64,000 bases of DNA, from the NCBI RefSeq assembly GCF_000247645.1, contig NZ_AHWA01000005.1, positions 421,357 through 485,356 on the forward strand. The letters run 5' to 3'. Under the pieces are notes generated by a model, which saw only the letters and a program-made list of their open reading frames with translations, ran no database searches and was not told where the DNA came from. Each line of letters starts with the position of its first letter. Positions within the stretch are counted from its first letter, which is position 1. Below are positions 1 to 8,949 of the stretch, piece after piece. A program made the position numbers and the translations under genes. This DNA comes from Salinibacterium sp. PAMC 21357. Its GTDB lineage: Bacteria > Actinomycetota > Actinomycetes > Actinomycetales > Microbacteriaceae.

Positions 1-67
1 GCTTCGCAGAAATGCTCAGCTCGGGCCACCAGCGCTCAATGGGGGGAAGGTTGGTGTGTGAATCCAT
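1..67 (-). CDS. 5' end of an unrecognised protein gene (partial)
   Basis: Reading the minus strand from an ATG at 67-65 gives 22 codons that stay open to the window edge, beginning MDSHTNLPPIERWWPELSI. A purine-rich ribosome binding site (GGAGAGGAA) lies just upstream. The gene is divergent from the small peptide gene at 314. Too little is visible to name a function; the ERWWPELS stretch is all that can be used for a search. Confidence 0.6.
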   Translation of the reverse strand, partial: MDSHTNLPPIERWWPELSISAK

Positions 68-225
68 GGGGTTCCTCTCCGCGGTCGGTTGACCTATTCT
101 GCACCAGGTAGATGATGGTTTCATCGTCAACGCGCTGTTTCCTCAGACCGATTCATCTAGGGAATGTCAGTGGCTCAGAGTATGTTTTAAAGAAAGTTGG
201 CCGACACGCCGAGACACTACATCTG

Positions 226-251
226 GGGTAATGACATGGGTGTCATTACCC
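226..251. promoter_or_regulatory. Perfect 11-bp palindrome over the -35 box of the small peptide gene
   Basis: GGGTAATGACA (226-236) and TGTCATTACCC (241-251) are perfect inverted repeats around a 4-base centre. The left arm contains the proposed -35 hexamer of the next gene. It lies between divergent genes, so it could control both. Reading it as a repressor operator is inference; a hairpin in a transcript from further upstream is the alternative. Confidence 0.6.
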
Positions 252-260
252 ATATATAGT
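231..260 (+). promoter_or_regulatory. Promoter of the 27-residue peptide gene
   Basis: ATGACA (231-236, five of six matches to TTGACA) and TATAGT (255-260) are separated by 18 bases. Transcription would begin near 267, giving a leader of about 47 bases before the ATG at 314. The -35 sits inside the palindrome at 226-251. Confidence 0.55.
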
Positions 261-313
261 GAAATCTCCGACAAACCGTCGGCAAACTTCGAGAAGACTT
301 TAAGGAGGATCGA

Positions 314-397
314 ATGGATAACGACAACGACAACGTCGGCGGATACGCAATTCCCGTCGACCCAATGGATCTTCTGCAGTGCGATAGCTGCCAGTAG
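314..397 (+). CDS. Small peptide (27 aa) with C-terminal CDSC motif, function unknown
   Basis: An ATG at 314 preceded by a near-perfect Shine-Dalgarno (AAGGAGG, 302-308, 5-base spacing) opens a 27-codon frame ending TAG at 395-397. The product starts with an Asp/Asn-rich segment (MDNDNDN), then GGYAIPVDPMD, and ends LLQCDSCQ with two cysteines. It has no signal peptide and no membrane segment. It has its own promoter, an upstream palindrome and a downstream terminator-like hairpin, so it looks like an independent transcription unit. An acidic N-terminal part followed by a short Cys-bearing C terminus resembles precursors of ribosomally made modified peptides, but no maturation enzyme is visible nearby. 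A metal-binding or redox peptide is an alternative. That the frame is translated is well supported; its role is unknown. Confidence 0.65.
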   Translation: MDNDNDNVGGYAIPVDPMDLLQCDSCQ

Positions 398-429
398 AAA
401 CTTACTGAGCTAACGCCTCACAAGATTAC

Positions 430-466
430 TGAAGCCCCGGCAGACCTCACGGTCACCGGGGCTTCA
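430..466 (+). terminator. Terminator-like hairpin after the small peptide gene
   Basis: TGAAGCCCCGG (430-440) pairs perfectly with CCGGGGCTTCA (456-466) around a 15-base loop. There is no T-run, which is common for actinobacterial terminators. It separates the peptide gene from the MaoC genes. Confidence 0.6.
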
Positions 467-556
467 CCCATTAACGGGCGAGACCACAGTGGCTGCCGCT
501 CACAGCCACAGAACCCACACACCCGCGCACCCAGAACATTGCCTAAGCTGGACACC

Positions 557-1003
557 GTGCCAGTGAATAAAGAACTAGAAGGTCGGGTCTTCCCGCCCAC
601 CAGTCCCTACCTCGTTGGGCGAGAAAAAGTGCGCGAATTCTCCCGCGCCGTCTTCGCCCAGAGCCCCCTTAACCACGACCCCGAAGCCGCACGCGCAGCC
701 GGCTACGCCGACGTCGTCGCACCGCCCACCTTCGCTGTCGTCATCCAAGAAGCAGGCCTCGCCCTCCTCCTGGCTGCCCCAGACACCGGCATCGACTTCT
801 CCCGCATCGTGCACGGCGAGCAAAAGTTCACCTACACCCGGCAGATCGTCGCCGGCGACGAACTCACCGCCATCCTCACAGTCACGAGCATCAAGTCGCT
901 CGGCGGCAACGACATGATCACCGCCGAAACCGCCATCAGCGATGCCACCGGCGAGCACGTCGTCACCGCAACCTCCGTACTCGTCATGAGAGGCACAGAA
1001 TGA
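557..1003 (+). CDS. MaoC-family dehydratase, N-terminal half-type (HadA-like)
   Basis: The product is a single hot-dog domain of about 149 residues of the FAS1-DH/HadA type, with conserved segments SPYLVGREKVREFSRAV near the N terminus, VAPPTFAVV in the middle and HGEQKFTYTRQIVAGDELTA near residue 85. In actinobacteria such a protein pairs with a HadB-like partner to dehydrate 3-hydroxyacyl thioesters. The partner follows at once with a 4-base ATGA overlap. The GTG at 557 is chosen because TAAGCT (544-549) lies 7 bases upstream, as expected for a leaderless transcript; a TTG at 539 is in frame but lies inside this promoter. GTG 563 is also possible. Confidence 0.85.
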   Translation: MPVNKELEGRVFPPTSPYLVGREKVREFSRAVFAQSPLNHDPEAARAAGYADVVAPPTFAVVIQEAGLALLLAAPDTGIDFSRIVHGEQKFTYTRQIVAGDELTAILTVTSIKSLGGNDMITAETAISDATGEHVVTATSVLVMRGTE

Positions 1004-1407
1004 GCGACCTCGTCGTCGGCCAGGAACTCATCACCGGCAAAGTCACCCTCACCCGCTTCTCCCTCGTGCGTTACGCCGGAGCGTCCGGAGACTTCAACCC
1101 CATTCACTACCGGGATGATGTTGCCGCCTCCGTCGGGCTCCCCGGCGTTCTCGCCCACGGCATGCTCACCATGGGCCTAGCCGTGCAACCCGTCATCGAC
1201 TGGATGGGCGACCGCGGCGAACTCGTCGAATACGGTGTGCGCTTCACCCGCCCCGTCGTCGTCGACGGCAACGGCGGAGTCACCGTTACTGTCACCGCCA
1301 AAGTTGGCGCCATCGAAGACGACATCACCCGCATCGACCTCACCGTCAGCGCCAACAACCAAACGGTGCTCGGTAAATCACAAGTGAGGGTCAAGCTCCA
1401 TCCATGA
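1000..1407 (+). CDS. MaoC-family dehydratase (HadB-like, catalytic)
   Basis: This 135-residue protein has the hydratase-2 motif of the MaoC family: YAGASGDFNPIHYRDDVAASVG, which supplies the catalytic Asp/His pair, and then LPGVLAHGMLTMG. It is predicted to be the catalytic subunit of a heterodimeric 3-hydroxyacyl-thioester dehydratase together with the preceding gene. Its ATG overlaps the stop of the upstream partner and its own stop overlaps the murB start (ATGA both times), so the three genes should be translated together. The physiological substrate cannot be told from sequence; a mycolate role as in mycobacteria is unlikely in this family of bacteria. Confidence 0.9.
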   Translation: MSDLVVGQELITGKVTLTRFSLVRYAGASGDFNPIHYRDDVAASVGLPGVLAHGMLTMGLAVQPVIDWMGDRGELVEYGVRFTRPVVVDGNGGVTVTVTAKVGAIEDDITRIDLTVSANNQTVLGKSQVRVKLHP

Positions 1408-2537
1408 TTGACACCGCCCCCAGCGAAGGCACAGCGCCGCAACACAACGCAATGCTCGCCAATCTCACCACCATCAAGGTAGGAGGGCCAGCACACACGC
1501 TGCTTCGTCCCGCCACTGAGAAAGAACTTCTCGCGACCATGCGAGACGTGTGGCAGCGAGGTGACGAATGGCTGCTCATTGGGGGCGGCTCCAACATGGT
1601 TATTAGCGACGAAGGATTCGATGGCACCGTCATCCACATCGCTACCCGTGGCATTCAACTCGTCGCGCAGACCGAGACCTCGCTCACCCTTCGAGTGCAA
1701 GCCGGAGAATCGTGGGATGCGCTGGTGGCGCGCCTCGTTTCACGCGGGTGGGCAGGGCTCGAAGCGCTCAGCGGCATCCCCGGATCGGTGGGCGCAGCCC
1801 CCATCCAGAACATCGGCGCCTACGGTCAAGAGGTCGCCAGCGCGCTCGACGGCATCGACTTTCTCGACTACGACAACAGTGAATTCGTTCACCTCACGAC
1901 CGCCGAACTCGAACTTGGTTATCGCAACTCTGTGATCAAAGAGGGTCGCACGGGTGTTGTTCTCGCCGCGTATTTCACCCTGACGGCCTCGCCCGAGAGC
2001 ACCGTGCAGTACCAACAGCTCGCGACCGCACTCGGCGTGAGCATCGGCGACCGCGTGCCTGTGCAGCAGGTGCGTGACACCGTGCTCGCACTTCGAGCAT
2101 CCAAAGCAATGGTGCTCGACCCCAACGAACCTGACTCGACCAGTTGCGGCTCGTTCTTCACCAACCCGATCGTTCCCGAACACATTGCCCGTGCTCTTCC
2201 CGCGGATGCCCCACGCTGGGTAATCGATGATGAGCCTGTTGTCGACGTTGCGGTTCCGCTCGGCGAAGAGCCCGCTCCGCCGCCCGTGCCCAAACCGCGC
2301 CTCGTTAAACTCAGTGCTGCGTGGCTCATCGAGAATTCTGGCGTCAAGAAGGGCTTTCGGCTGCCCGGCTCCCGCGCGGCCGTCTCCACTAAGCACAGCC
2401 TGGCGATCGTCAACCGCACCGGGGCCGACGCCGCGGAGGTCGCGGAGCTCGCCCGCTATATCGGGGCGCGTGTGCTCAGCCGGTACGGCATCCACTTGCA
2501 GCCCGAGCCTGTCGCTGTCGGAGTCGAGCTGGTCTAG
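1404..2537 (+). CDS. murB: UDP-N-acetylenolpyruvoylglucosamine reductase
   Basis: MurB reduces UDP-GlcNAc-enolpyruvate to UDP-MurNAc with NADPH and FAD in peptidoglycan precursor synthesis in the cytoplasm. The 377-residue product shows the family landmarks in order: TTIKVGGPA near residue 22, the FAD-binding IGGGSNMVI near 60, LEALSGIPGSVGAAPIQNIGAYGQE near 120, a conserved RNSVIKEGR segment, SCGSFFTNPIV with the catalytic Ser near 247, and AAWLIENSGVKKGFR near 305. It overlaps the upstream dehydratase gene by 4 bases. In many Microbacteriaceae murB is found with these MaoC genes and near aminotransferase-secE-nusG. Confidence 0.95.
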   Translation: MIDTAPSEGTAPQHNAMLANLTTIKVGGPAHTLLRPATEKELLATMRDVWQRGDEWLLIGGGSNMVISDEGFDGTVIHIATRGIQLVAQTETSLTLRVQAGESWDALVARLVSRGWAGLEALSGIPGSVGAAPIQNIGAYGQEVASALDGIDFLDYDNSEFVHLTTAELELGYRNSVIKEGRTGVVLAAYFTLTASPESTVQYQQLATALGVSIGDRVPVQQVRDTVLALRASKAMVLDPNEPDSTSCGSFFTNPIVPEHIARALPADAPRWVIDDEPVVDVAVPLGEEPAPPPVPKPRLVKLSAAWLIENSGVKKGFRLPGSRAAVSTKHSLAIVNRTGADAAEVAELARYIGARVLSRYGIHLQPEPVAVGVELV

Positions 2538-2616
2538 CTGCTCTAACCGGCGAACTTTCCCGCTGGCCGCCAACGCGCGCTGGCCAAGTTGCTGCGTGTC
2601 AGCTGCCTGAAAGACG

Positions 2617-3789
2617 CTACTGCGCTCTATTGCGGGCTGCGTGATCGAGCGCCCTAGTGATTTGGCTAAAGCTCCACAACCATGTGAGCTCAACCGGGCC
2701 GCGGTCGAAGCGCTTCAGCCAGAGAGACGAAGCGGCGCTAACGAGCACAACAACAATCAGATAGACGAGGATCGTCGCCGGAACGCGCGCTACCGGATCG
2801 AGCTGGGATGCCAGCCCGAACCCCCACCCGTAGCAGATGACGGACGCGATAATGTTCTGCAGCACGTACGAACTGAGGGCTGTTCGACCCACATCGCGAA
2901 CGCGTCTGCCCACAAAGCCGCGACGTGGTCGAGCAGCAACGAACTCGACAACAAGCGCGAGCAACCCCATCGCCACTAGTGGCGCAGTACCGTAGCGCGT
3001 GAAGATCAGGCCGGCAACATCTCCGGCGAGCCCGATGGTCAAGTCGAGAACGAAGGCGAATGCTCCGATGACCATCAGTGCGCGTCTGAGCGAGCGGCCT
3101 GCGGGCTCAAGAACACCTCGGCGCACTAAGAAGGCGCCGAACAGAAACATAGCGATGGACAGTGCGGTGATGAACACAGGCTCCAGCCGAAAAATCACCA
3201 CGTTGTCGAGCCGAAAGATGACCAAATCGAACCAAGTGCCGTCGGCGTAAGGGTTCGGCTCGAGAGGCTGCCGATTCGGGCTAATCGACGACATCGCAAC
3301 CACCGCCGTCAGGCCGGTGAGAAGCAAGAGATGAAGGCTGGCGGCGACGATCATCCAGATTCGCTGAGCGCGCTCAGTGGTAACCAATAGGTAGGCAACC
3401 ACCATGCCGGTGACCGCGTATCCCATGAGCACATCGAACTCCACGACGAGAACAAAATGAAGAATGCCGTCGACCAGAAGTATCGCTGCACGCCAGGGAT
3501 ACCGACCGGGCCAAGCGCGGCCTGCTTTGATCGCCGATCGTCGCTGCAGTTCGAGGCCTACTCCAAACAAGAGCGTAAGCAGTCCGAGAAACTTGCCCTG
3601 GGCAAGTTGTTGCAGCACTGACTCGACCGCAGCCCACGCTGCCGGCGTTACGGCAACGGTCGAGTCCTCCAAGTACCCGATGAACCCTTCGGGGTTGGTA
3701 AAGATCCAGATATTTGTTGCGAGTGTTCCCAAGATCGCGATTCCGCGGAGCAAATCGAGCGATTCATATCGCGCGGCAGTGGCTGACAT
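2617..3789 (-). CDS. DUF418-family membrane protein
   Basis: The roughly 390-residue product is a polytopic membrane protein. It begins with the ARYESLDLLRGIAILGTLATNIW signature typical of the DUF418/heparan-alpha-glucosaminide-acetyltransferase-like group and ends with LTWLWSF and a basic tail, matching the C-terminal DUF418 domain. About ten hydrophobic segments are visible. The function of DUF418 proteins is not established. The ATG at 3789 is preferred over the longer frame (to 3861) because a TAGGTT box (3802-3797) lies 7 bases upstream, a leaderless arrangement. It converges with murB. Confidence 0.8.
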   Translation of the reverse strand: MSATAARYESLDLLRGIAILGTLATNIWIFTNPEGFIGYLEDSTVAVTPAAWAAVESVLQQLAQGKFLGLLTLLFGVGLELQRRSAIKAGRAWPGRYPWRAAILLVDGILHFVLVVEFDVLMGYAVTGMVVAYLLVTTERAQRIWMIVAASLHLLLLTGLTAVVAMSSISPNRQPLEPNPYADGTWFDLVIFRLDNVVIFRLEPVFITALSIAMFLFGAFLVRRGVLEPAGRSLRRALMVIGAFAFVLDLTIGLAGDVAGLIFTRYGTAPLVAMGLLALVVEFVAARPRRGFVGRRVRDVGRTALSSYVLQNIIASVICYGWGFGLASQLDPVARVPATILVYLIVVVLVSAASSLWLKRFDRGPVELTWLWSFSQITRALDHAARNRAQ

Positions 3790-3894
3790 GCTGGATAACC
3801 TACCCACTGCAAGGGGCGCGGATGCGGTGCCACTCGCTAAAGGCTGAGAAATTGTCGGCATGGCGTGGTTGCGGCAATCCCGGCGGATGAACTC

Positions 3895-4515
3895 TCAGGG
3901 CAGCAGCCCCAGCTCCATCGCCTTCGTCACCGCCCGCGTGCGGTCTTTCACGTCGAGCTTTTCGAACACGTGGATGAGATGAGTTTTCACCGTTGCTTCG
4001 CTCACAAATAGGGCGGCAGCAATCTTTCGGTTGCTGTTGCCGGCGGCCACGAGGGCCAACACCTGGGTTTCGCGCTCGCTGAGCGAGACCTTCGCGGGCT
4101 CGCGCATGCGGTTCACGAGTAGCGCCGCAATCGACGGTGCCAGCGCAACATCGCCGCGGGCGACCGAACGCAGCCCCGCCAAAATCTCTTCTTGCGGTGC
4201 AGCCTTCAGCAGATAGCCGCTCGCGCCCGCTTCAATCGCGGTCAGGATGTTTTCGTCGGATTCGTAGGTGGTCAAGATGACGACGCGGGCGTCAGGCCGC
4301 GCGGCCATGATTTGCGCGGTCGCTTCTGCCCCTCCGAGTCCGGGCATGCGCAGATCCATGAGCACTACGTCGGGGGAGAGCTGTGTGGCCAGGGCAACTG
4401 CCTCGGCGCCGTCGCCGGCTTCGCCGACCACGTCGATGTCATCCGCTGCCCCGAGGAGGCCCACGATTCCGCTGCGCACAATGGGGTGATCGTCAGCTAC
4501 TACTACGCGGATCAT
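3895..4515 (-). CDS. NarL/LuxR-type response regulator
   Basis: The 206-residue protein has a receiver domain (acidic pair at residues 8-9, phospho-acceptor Asp54 in VVLMDLRMPG, conserved LTTY and GYLLKA) and a C-terminal GerE-type helix-turn-helix (SERETQVLALVAAGNSNRKI, then SEATVKTHLIHVFEKLDVKDR). It overlaps the upstream histidine kinase by 4 bases and lies at the end of a minus-strand operon with an ABC-2 exporter. By analogy with similar operons it probably controls the transporter genes in response to a cell-envelope or antibiotic signal; that role is inference. Confidence 0.9.
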   Translation of the reverse strand: MIRVVVADDHPIVRSGIVGLLGAADDIDVVGEAGDGAEAVALATQLSPDVVLMDLRMPGLGGAEATAQIMAARPDARVVILTTYESDENILTAIEAGASGYLLKAAPQEEILAGLRSVARGDVALAPSIAALLVNRMREPAKVSLSERETQVLALVAAGNSNRKIAAALFVSEATVKTHLIHVFEKLDVKDRTRAVTKAMELGLLP

Positions 4516-5665
4516 GCGGGCACTTCTCTCGGAATGGTGGCGCGCACCGTGGTGCCAGCGCCAGAACTGTCGATGTCGAGGCGGCCGCTGACGAGCGCCA
4601 AACGTTCCCCCATGCCTTCGAGCCCGAAGCCGGTGCGTGCAGAAGAGGGGTCGAATCCGGAGCCGTTATCGGTCACCGACAGAGTCAATTCACCGCTGTT
4701 TGTCGCGACCGCGATGATTGCTGTGGTGGCATCGGCGTGCTTGCGCACATTGGCCAGTGCTTCTTGGGCGCAACGCAAGACGACCACCTCCATTTCCCGT
4801 TCGAGTGCGGGCAGCGGGCCCGCATCCACCGAGACTGTCAGCTGAGTTTCGCGGCTGTAGCGTTCTGCCAGCCGTTCTAGAGCGCTAGTGATTCCTTCGC
4901 CGGTGAGACAACCGGGGCGGATGCCGCCACCAGCGCCCGCGTTTCCGCGAGTGCGGCGCGGGCACTGCCTTCGATCAGCTCAAGCTGTTTGGCTGCGGCG
5001 GCAGTGTTGTTGTTGTCCAGTTCGCGCTGAGCTCTTTGGGCTACGAGCACGAGCCCGGTGAGGTCTTGCGCGATGGTGTCGTGGATCTCGCGGGCGAGCC
5101 GCTCTCGTTCGCTGGAGACTCCGGCATCCCGACTGATGGCAGCGAGTTCGTCGCGGGTGGATTGCAGTTCGAGAACCAGGTCTTGGCGTTGATCGCTGAG
5201 CTTCGAGATCTGGGTGATCCAGAGGCCCAGCGCAAGGCTGAAGATAAGGGAGAGCGCGGTGACGGTGCCGCTGTAAAGAAGAGCGCTCGCGCTGAGCCCC
5301 ATGCTGATGACTGAGCCGACTCCCACGGAGAGGGCGAGTACAACGTTGCTGATGATGGCGTTTCTGGTGCGTTCGGAGACCACCCACACGAGCGGGTAGG
5401 CGAGTGCCTGCAGCGTCGCCATGATCGGCATGAACGAAACGCCGGTGCCGACGGCGATGACCAGTACGGTCACGAAGACGAAGGCTGCAGTTCGGCTGGT
5501 GTGTGATCGGATGCCGACCGTGAACCACGCGAGGCCGAACGTTGCGAGTGCTACCCCGGCTCCGATCCGATCGTCGAGGCCGTAGCCGCTCGAGCCGACA
5601 ATGAGCGCTGCCATGATCGTCGTGGTGACGATCACGGCAGCGCTCATCCAGCGAACGAATCCCAT
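4512..5665 (-). pseudogene. Sensor histidine kinase (NarX-like), interrupted by a one-base deletion
   Basis: Two frames together make one kinase of about 384 residues. The first part (5665-4877) has several membrane segments and the HisKA_3 box SSERERLAREIHDTIAQDL with its phospho-acceptor His. The second part (to 4512) holds the ATPase domain: RCAQEALANVRKHADA (N box), DNGSGFDP and GFGLEGMGERLA. Between them the reading shifts near 4911-4916, within a GGGG/CC run. Restoring one base would read APGCLTGEGITSALERLAERY, which fits the family. The gene sits directly after the ABC permease stop and overlaps the response regulator. Either a recent inactivating mutation or a sequencing error; the intact operon context favours the latter. 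Confidence 0.85.
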
Positions 5666-6547
5666 TTAGCTATCCTTGCGGATCCAGCGGAAGGTGATGC
5701 GCGTCATGATGAGGCCAACCACTAACCAGAGGCCGGTCGCGATAGCAACGCCGGGCAGGTTCCAGCTTTCGGCCTGTTCCATGACTTCGAAACTCGCGGG
5801 CAGGAACACTTCGCGCATTCCCTGCGCCATCCATTTGAGCGGGAAGATGCTGGCGAAATTTTGCAGCCACTCGGGCAGCATCGAGAAGCCGAGGTACACC
5901 CCGGAGATGAACTGCAGCACGAGGGCTACAGGAATGACGACGGCGGTGGCGCTTTTTCCACTGCGGGGCAGCGCGCTCAGAGCGATTCCGAGAACGGCGG
6001 ATGTCGTGACTCCGAGCACGAACACCCACGCGAAGGTCACCCATTTGCTGGGCTCGCTCGGCAACTCAACATCGAAGGCGACGCTCGCGATCACAATCAC
6101 CAGGGTGGCCTGCAGCACACCGGTGACGAATACTTGCCCGATCTTTCCGATGAAGTAGCTCATCACCGGCAAGGGTGTTCCGGCGAGGCGTTTAAGGGTT
6201 CCGTCGCTGCGTTCCATCGCGATGTCGATGGCCATATTTTGCAGGCCGCTGAGCAGCAGGCCGGCGGCGATCATCCCGGGCAGGTAGAAGGCCGCAGCGG
6301 TGAGCGGCTCGTCCTCGGTGCCGAAATTTTGTTCGCTGAATGCCACCGCGAAGATAGTAAGCATCACGACGGGGAACAGGAAGGTGAAGAAAACCGAGTC
6401 GCCTTGGCGAAAATAACCGCGCACTTCGAGGAGGATGCGGCTGAAGCCCAACTTCAGGCTGCGACCGATGCCGAGGCCGAAGCTGGGTGCACCGCCCGGG
6501 TGGGGTGCGATCGCTTGCGAGTTGCTAGTGCTGGTGGTGGTACTCAT
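5666..6547 (-). CDS. ABC-2 type exporter permease
   Basis: The 293-residue protein has a cytoplasmic N terminus followed by six hydrophobic segments, with the ABC-2 signature region (YLPGMIAAGLLLSGLQNMAIDIAMERSDGTLKRL) about residues 88-122 and a C-terminal LKWMAQGMREVFLP segment. It would form the membrane part of an exporter with the ATPase encoded upstream, whose stop it overlaps by 4 bases. The kinase start follows immediately after its stop codon. Substrate unknown; DrrB-like drug or lipid export is the usual assumption for this architecture. Confidence 0.9.
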   Translation of the reverse strand: MSTTTSTSNSQAIAPHPGGAPSFGLGIGRSLKLGFSRILLEVRGYFRQGDSVFFTFLFPVVMLTIFAVAFSEQNFGTEDEPLTAAAFYLPGMIAAGLLLSGLQNMAIDIAMERSDGTLKRLAGTPLPVMSYFIGKIGQVFVTGVLQATLVIVIASVAFDVELPSEPSKWVTFAWVFVLGVTTSAVLGIALSALPRSGKSATAVVIPVALVLQFISGVYLGFSMLPEWLQNFASIFPLKWMAQGMREVFLPASFEVMEQAESWNLPGVAIATGLWLVVGLIMTRITFRWIRKDS

Positions 6548-7437
6548 CGTGCGTTCTCCACTTCGCGGGCGTGCGCGTGGTCAGAGACCAGTTGCAGATA
6601 AATGTCTTCGAGGCTGGGGCGCACAATTTCGAGCCCAGCTGGTTCAGCGCCGGCCGCCATCAGTGATGCGACGACAGCTCCGGGGGAGTGCGTGCGTTCT
6701 TCGTGCACGGCGCCGCGCCCGGTCGCGGTGTCAGAATCGCGCCAACGCACGATGGGCGTGCGAGCTTCTTGCCCACCAATCTCATCAATCGCACCGATGT
6801 CGATCATCTTTCCGCCCGCAATCACTCCGGCCCGGTCGCCCAATTGCGCTGCCTCGTCGAGGTAGTGGGTAGTGAGGAGGATGGTCGTGCCGTCCGCCTT
6901 GAGCGAGCGAATCAGCTGCCAAAACTGTTGACGAGCCTCAGGGTCAAAGCCCGTGGTTGGTTCGTCGAGAAAGAGAAGCTCGGGGTTGCCGATGATGCCG
7001 AGCGCGACATCCACTCGCCGACGTTGTCCACCAGATAGTTTGCGGATGAGGGTGCCCGCTTTTTCTTCGAGCCCCACCGAGGCGATGACCTCATCAACCT
7101 TGCGCGGGTTGGGGTAGTACCCAGCAAAGTGAGTGAGCTGCTCGCGCACGGTCACGTTGCCGCTTTCGCCGCTTGACTGCAGCACGATGCCGAGGCGGGC
7201 CTTCCAGTCGAGCCTGCCTTTGCCCGGATCGACGCCGAGCACCTTCACGGAGCCGCCGGTGCGATCACGGTAGCCCTCCAAGATCTCAATGGTTGTCGAC
7301 TTGCCGGCGCCGTTGGGGCCCAGCAGGGCGAAGGTTTCGCCGCGCTGAATCTCAAAACTGACAGAGTCAACAGCGGCAAAGGAGCCGTAAGTTTTGCGCA
7401 GATCTTCGACCTGCACAACGGGAGCGGTGGTGTTCAT
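6544..7437 (-). CDS. ABC transporter ATP-binding protein (DrrA-like)
   Basis: The 297-residue ATPase has Walker A GPNGAGKST near residue 40, the signature KLSGGQRRRVDVA, Walker B ELLFLDEPTTGFD, and the switch His in LLTTHYLDEA. The C-terminal extension with GRGAVHEERTH and LEIVRPSLEDIYLQL is typical of the DrrA/CcmA group. It is the first gene of the four-gene minus-strand operon ATPase-permease-kinase-regulator. Confidence 0.93.
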   Translation of the reverse strand: MNTTAPVVQVEDLRKTYGSFAAVDSVSFEIQRGETFALLGPNGAGKSTTIEILEGYRDRTGGSVKVLGVDPGKGRLDWKARLGIVLQSSGESGNVTVREQLTHFAGYYPNPRKVDEVIASVGLEEKAGTLIRKLSGGQRRRVDVALGIIGNPELLFLDEPTTGFDPEARQQFWQLIRSLKADGTTILLTTHYLDEAAQLGDRAGVIAGGKMIDIGAIDEIGGQEARTPIVRWRDSDTATGRGAVHEERTHSPGAVVASLMAAGAEPAGLEIVRPSLEDIYLQLVSDHAHAREVENAR

Positions 7438-7595
7438 GCTTCTATCGTCGCTTGTCTGGGCACGCTGCGACAGGTGCAGACGGTTAGAGGGCTGTCAACC
7501 GATCGGTTGATGGACGGTATCGTCCCGCATGCGGCCGCCACGATACCGCCGCGCAGGGTGATCGAGTCTTCAGCCAACCCCGGTAGCGTCGGCGT

Positions 7596-8060
7596 ATGAC
7601 GTCGCCAGTAAAATCTCGCACCTTTTCTGTTGCAGCGCTCGCGCTCGCCGTGACTTTCGCTGTGACCGGATGCTCGGCCGCCAGCACCTCGAGCGGCACG
7701 TCTGAACTCAGCTCGTCGCCGCCAGCCAGCTCAAGTTCTGACGCGGCCACGTTTTTCCCGGATGTCGAGGAGGTGCAGGTCACCGAATCTGGCACCAACA
7801 CTTTCGACTTCGCGGTGACGATCAGTTCTGCTTATGACACCCCACAGCAATATGCCGATGGCTGGCGCGTGCTGTCGCCCGATGGCGCCGTCTTGGGCGA
7901 GCACACGCTCACGCACGATCACGCCAGCGAGCAGCCGTTTACGCGCACTCAGTCGGGCGTAGAAATTCCTGACGGCATCACCGAGGTCACGGTCGAGGGT
8001 CGCGACCAGGCCAATGGTTATGGCGGAACCACCGTCACGGTCGAGTTGCCGGGTCGTTAG
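7596..8060 (+). CDS. Small secreted lipoprotein, function unknown
   Basis: The 154-residue product begins with a lipoprotein signal peptide: basic MTSPVKSR, a hydrophobic core and the lipobox VTGC with Cys at about residue 27, followed by a Ser-rich linker. The rest, with DTPQQYADGWRVLSPDG and GGTTVTVELPGR, resembles a compact beta-sandwich. A TAGCGT box (7584-7589) six bases before the ATG indicates a leaderless transcript. No family name can be given with confidence. Confidence 0.8.
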   Translation: MTSPVKSRTFSVAALALAVTFAVTGCSAASTSSGTSELSSSPPASSSSDAATFFPDVEEVQVTESGTNTFDFAVTISSAYDTPQQYADGWRVLSPDGAVLGEHTLTHDHASEQPFTRTQSGVEIPDGITEVTVEGRDQANGYGGTTVTVELPGR

Positions 8061-8063
8061 GCT

Positions 8064-8917
<854 letters not shown>

Positions 8918-8949
8918 CAAATTTCTCCACCGCCACGGAGGCGGCGCTG

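Noticed and set aside
231..413. Sixty-codon frame beginning inside the palindrome
   Set aside because: It has no ribosome binding site and low-complexity content; the 27-codon frame in another phase has a near-perfect Shine-Dalgarno.
1740..2693. Long minus-strand open frame of 317 codons
   Set aside because: It is a shadow of murB; no family resemblance, and murB has full motif support.
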